Assembly (NCBI GenBank): GCA_030248215.1
Contig: JASANG010003778.1
Coordinates: 230,113-294,112, forward strand
Source of the DNA: Enoplolaimus lenunculus
Lineage: Eukaryota > Nematoda > Enoplea > Enoplida > Thoracostomopsidae
Direction: 5' to 3'
DNA length: 64,000 bases
This document shows positions 63,405 to 64,000 of this stretch, in pieces (positions within the stretch are counted from its first letter, which is position 1; the number at the start of each line of letters is the position of its first letter). A program made the translations under genes and the position numbers. Under the pieces are notes generated by a model. It was not told the DNA's origin, did not search any database, and saw only the letters and a program-made list of their open reading frames with translations.

Positions 63405-63590
63405 GTTTAGCCAATCACCGGCTTTTGGAAATTTATACAACGCTTGCCCCTCATTGGTTAATATACATCTCAAAATTCTTATCCAATGGAACAAGCGTAC
63501 TGTGTCTGTTTTTGGGGCGCACTCATTGGCTGAATTTTGGAGCTCAGGCACTATATAAGAGCAGTGCACAGGCTGAACATTCAGTTCAGT
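63405..63590 (+). promoter_or_regulatory. Strong Pol II promoter: four CCAAT boxes, TATA, initiator
   Basis: CCAAT boxes, alternating in orientation, lie at about 63410 (AGCCAATCAC), 63453 (CATTGGTTA), 63483 (TCCAATGG) and 63523 (CATTGGCTG). TATATAAG at 63552-63559 and an arthropod-style initiator TCAGTT at 63581 sit about 30 bp apart. The transcript would run rightward; a short ATG-led stretch at 63693 precedes possible donors and the product lies outside the window. It could drive a host gene or a repeat. Confidence 0.7.
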
Positions 63591-64000
63591 TTGAGTTTTT
63601 CGGTTTTTCGCTCGCGTGCTCGAGCCGCGACAGCAAACCGATCTCTCTGCACACGGAGGCGACTTAGTGTGCACGAGAGTTTCGGGGCGCTGATGCAAGG
63701 GGGGGTTATGCGCGTTTCGCGCAGGGGTAAAATTTTGTAAGAATTTTAAGGGGGGCCCGGTTAGAATTTTCTGGCTACACAAAGGGGGTGTGGGTAAACT
63801 TTTGGGCTAAAATTTTGCCTGTCGTTGGCGACAACGCTGGTGTAAGATTTTTGGTGCAAATTTTAGGGGGGAAGATTATAAATCAAGAAAACCTGCAAGG
63901 AGGTGCCTTTTAGACAATGAGTGCAGAAAAATAGGCACAACTTTTATTAACAAAAACACTCGCAGGATTGATTGTCAGCACGGTAGGGAGGCCAATACAG

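Larger units (their letters stand above)
58900..64000. other. GC-richer right end, no coding region recognised
   Basis: Base composition changes near 58.9-59.2 kb and the MITE families that fill the rest of the window vanish. It contains G/C-run segments (60340-60490, 63700-63870), the 178-bp array and the promoter. I find no protein family in any frame. Confidence 0.5.

Noticed and set aside
63324-63782. 152-aa minus-strand protein
   Set aside because: It overlaps the CCAAT/TATA promoter on the other strand and shows no recognisable domain.
58900-64000. Right-end block as an LTR-type element
   Set aside because: A promoter and tandem units could fit, but no paired terminal repeats or related coding domains are visible inside the window, so no such element is claimed.

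Overview
This is a eukaryotic, AT-rich, repeat-dense window. Four conserved animal genes with many short exons can be read in it. All introns I could define are GT-AG and phase-consistent. The gene set (angiotensin-converting-enzyme family, MED17, bystin, BUD23) points to a metazoan. Many small elements carry GCCTAA/TTAGGC runs, the telomere motif of most nematodes. That makes an ecdysozoan, possibly a nematode, a reasonable guess, but the sequence does not prove it.

Layout. 1-7.0 kb: N-terminal half of an ACE-like M2 peptidase gene on the minus strand, running off the left edge before its zinc-site exons. 7.0-15.1 kb: no gene recognised. It is repeat territory, with one nested block (10.2-12.24 kb) in which a hAT-type MITE has been hit by a second MITE and by a decayed 1.2-kb mariner/Tc1-type transposon. 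15.16-24.4 kb: Mediator subunit MED17, minus strand, 12 exons resolved, first exon not found. 24.5-29.3 kb: two hAT-type MITEs, a cluster of tRNA-derived SINE copies and the 3' end of a LINE. 29.3-37.7 kb: bystin, plus strand, 10 exons, complete at about 444 aa. 40.05-45.58 kb: BUD23, the 18S rRNA m7G methyltransferase, plus strand, 10 exons, complete at 281 aa. 45.6-58.9 kb: no recognised gene; a TIR element carrying six CATATG palindromes, a 48-bp minisatellite, a CpG-rich hairpin patch and ATT microsatellites. 58.9-64 kb: fewer MITEs and more GC; a 178-bp tandem array and then a strong TATA/CCAAT/initiator promoter pointing off the right edge.

Bystin and BUD23 both act in maturation of the small ribosomal subunit and lie head-to-tail 2.4 kb apart. 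MED17 belongs to RNA polymerase II Mediator. The ACE-like gene is unrelated to these.

The most striking non-genic signal is a dense layering of MITE families. A hAT-type clan begins CAGGGTGCAACCGG, has 8-bp target duplications that can be read directly, and has interiors built from CCGGAT- or CCGATT-like words. A GGCC-ended family carries telomere-like arrays. A TA-flanked family forms near-perfect hairpins. Much of the intron length of the three plus- or minus-strand housekeeping genes consists of these insertions.
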